From Roseateles_C aquae (GTDB taxonomy: Bacteria; Pseudomonadota; Gammaproteobacteria; Burkholderiales; Burkholderiaceae_C), in assembly GCF_032337115.1 (NCBI RefSeq), contig NZ_JAVXZY010000004.1, positions 62,001-126,000 on the forward strand: DNA of 64,000 nt, read 5' to 3'. Position numbers and translations under genes: made by a program. The notes beneath the pieces were generated by a model. It was not told where the DNA came from. It searched no databases and saw only the letters and a list, made by a program, of their open reading frames with translations. This document shows, one piece after another, positions 62,400-64,000 of this stretch (its first letter is position 1; each line of letters opens with the position of its first letter).

Positions 62400-64000
62400 A
62401 TGAAGGTCAGAATGACCCCGATCGCCGCAGCCGTCTCAGTGACGCTGCTGACTTCGCTGGCAGCAAACGCTCAGCAAGCCCCGAAGACCGACAACCAGCT
62501 GGACCAAGTCGTGGTGACCGGCATCCGCGCTTCGCTGGAATCCGCTGTCAATATCAAGAAGAACGCAAACGCCGTGGTGGACGCTGTGTCCGCCGAAGAT
62601 GTCGGCAAGCTGCCCGATACCGACGTCGGCCAGTCGTTGGGTCGCATTCCTGGCGTGTCGGTCGGCCGTGCTTTCGGTCAAGGCGCCTCGGTGTCCGTGC
62701 GTGGTTCTGACCCGCAAATGACCTACACGACGCTGAACGGCCAGACCGTCGCATCGACAGGCTGGTACGACCAGGTCTCTATCGACCGCTCGTTCAACTA
62801 CTCGCTGCTGCCCCCAGAACTCATTGGCGGCATGGAGGTGTACAAGTCGTCACAAGCTGACCTGACCGAAGGCGGCATCGGCGGCACCGTGATCGTCAAG
62901 ACCCGCAAGCCGCTTGACCTGGCAGCTGGCACGGCCTATGTCGGCGCCCGTGCTGGCAAGGGCTCGATCAGCACTGAACTCAACAAGGATGTCTCGGGAC
63001 TGTACAGCTGGCGCAACGCGTCCAAGTCCTTCGGCGTGCTGGTTGCCGGCGGTGTCGAGAAGGGCGAGTACGTGCGCCGTGGCATCGAAGCCGACACCAT
63101 GTGGTCGGCCGACGTCACACCGTCGACCTTCCTGCAAGACCGCAAGCGCACGGCGCTGAACGTCAATCTGCAGGCGCGTCCGGTCGAGAACCTGGATCTG
63201 GGCCTGAACTACCTGAATCTTGAGCTGACTGGCGACAACGCCAACACCAGCCACTACATCTTCCAGGCCAGCGGCGTCGACACCTGCACCTCGCGCAATG
63301 CAGCAGGTGCATGCCTGACCAGCGTGGCCACCGCGGCGAAGACCAATCCTGGCTTCGCTCAAACCTGGGGTCGCGTTGGCAAGATGACGTCGGAAAGCCT
63401 GGTGCTGAACGCCAGCTACAAGACCGATGGCTATCGCCTCGACGTGACCGGCGGCACAACCAAGGCCAAGGGCGGTACCGACCTGACGACGAACTACGAC
63501 TTGTCCAGCGGCGGCCCCGGCCTGCCGAAGTGGATCGGTTCCATCGACGCCACCGGTCACAAGATCGTTGTCTCGCCCGGCGCTTCGCAAGACGTGACGA
63601 CGGCAAACTTCCCGACCACGCTGGCCCCGGGCCAATGGGCGGTCAAGCGCGCACCGAACTCGGACAAGGAAGACTTCTTCCAGGCCGATCTGTCGACCAA
63701 TGTTGACTGGGGCTTTGTCACCGGCGTCAAGACCGGTGTGCGCAGCACCAAGCACAGCTTCAACAAGCAGCAGGACACCGCTCGCTTCTTTGATGCTGAC
63801 CATCCGAAGTCGGCCGCGCCTGGCGACCTGTACAGCGGCACCATCGCCATGGGCACGCCGGGCTGGAGCTTCCCCAAGGCCAATCTGGGCGCCTTGGTCG
63901 ACCTGACCTACAAGAACGTCAAGGACTGGGTGGAGTTGCGCAGCGCCTATGGTGCTCTGGAAGAGAAGAACACCGCTGCCTATGTGATGTTCGACTTCGA
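62400..64000 (+). CDS. TonB-dependent outer-membrane receptor, 5' part
   Basis: 533 codons to the window edge with no stop. A signal peptide (MTPIAAAVSVTLLTSLAANA) leads into DQVVVTGIRASLESAVNIKK (TonB-box-like VVVTG), then a plug domain with KLPDTDVGQSLGRIPGVSVG, VRGSDPQMTYTTLNGQ and PPELIGGMEVYKSSQADLTE followed by GGIGGTVIVKTRKP. These are typical of Caulobacter-type TonB receptors, which often import carbohydrates or other large molecules. The barrel begins about residue 170. AGGAG lies about seven bases before ATG 62400. Truncated only by the end of the window. Confidence 0.92.
   Translation, partial: MKVRMTPIAAAVSVTLLTSLAANAQQAPKTDNQLDQVVVTGIRASLESAVNIKKNANAVVDAVSAEDVGKLPDTDVGQSLGRIPGVSVGRAFGQGASVSVRGSDPQMTYTTLNGQTVASTGWYDQVSIDRSFNYSLLPPELIGGMEVYKSSQADLTEGGIGGTVIVKTRKPLDLAAGTAYVGARAGKGSISTELNKDVSGLYSWRNASKSFGVLVAGGVEKGEYVRRGIEADTMWSADVTPSTFLQDRKRTALNVNLQARPVENLDLGLNYLNLELTGDNANTSHYIFQASGVDTCTSRNAAGACLTSVATAAKTNPGFAQTWGRVGKMTSESLVLNASYKTDGYRLDVTGGTTKAKGGTDLTTNYDLSSGGPGLPKWIGSIDATGHKIVVSPGASQDVTTANFPTTLAPGQWAVKRAPNSDKEDFFQADLSTNVDWGFVTGVKTGVRSTKHSFNKQQDTARFFDADHPKSAAPGDLYSGTIAMGTPGWSFPKANLGALVDLTYKNVKDWVELRSAYGALEEKNTAAYVMFDF

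Overview
The window looks like a high-GC betaproteobacterial chromosome, order Burkholderiales; a Roseateles, Mitsuaria or Paucibacter-like genus is my guess from overall appearance, not something I can prove. The support is the arrangement of the str/S10/spc/alpha ribosomal genes, two identical EF-Tu proteins with tRNA-Tyr/Gly/Thr and tRNA-Trp beside one of them, a three-helix SecE, dsbD next to rplQ, and a Caulobacter-type TonB receptor.

Bases 54-20171 are one dense run of 13 plus-strand genes, most of them overlapping or a few bases apart. They read as a biosynthetic operon for a ribosomally made, heavily modified peptide (RiPP). In order: a full-length LanB-type dehydratase, a ThiF-like partner protein, a TOMM-type YcaO cyclodehydratase, a SagB-type azoline oxidase, a stand-alone SpaB_C/thiopeptide-type protein, an FtsX-like permease, an ATP-grasp ligase, a second FtsX-like permease, a HlyD-type adaptor, an ABC ATPase, a four-domain JAMM / CysO-like carrier / rhodanese / MoeB fusion, a second YcaO and a TfuA. 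The first five genes predict dehydroamino acids and azol(in)es, possibly with a pyridine-type macrocycle. YcaO plus TfuA predicts thioamides, and the fusion protein looks like a self-contained sulfur supply for them. The transporter genes predict export. No precursor peptide is visible; it probably lies left of base 1.

Bases 20180-23615 hold a quorum-sensing module: a DUF2141 gene facing away, two tandem lux-box-like repeats, luxI, a second CysO/MoaD-like carrier directly behind luxI, an RsaM/DUF4902-like small gene and a convergent luxR with its own lux-box-like palindrome. Its position suggests that the peptide operon is controlled by cell density, but this is inference.

Bases 23690-61882 are mostly housekeeping genes on the minus strand: two initiator tRNA genes, dsbD, then rplQ-rpoA-rpsD-rpsK-rpsM-rpmJ-infA-secY and the spc and S10 genes, tuf, fusA, rpsG, rpsL, then (after a plus-strand PIN-domain gene) rpoC, rpoB, rplL, rplJ, rplA, rplK, nusG, secE, tRNA-Trp, a second tuf, and tRNA-Thr, tRNA-Gly and tRNA-Tyr. 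The usual long ribosomal operon is broken by a peroxiredoxin gene between rpsQ and rplN and by a terminator/promoter pair between rpsJ and rplC. The window ends inside a plus-strand TonB-dependent receptor gene.
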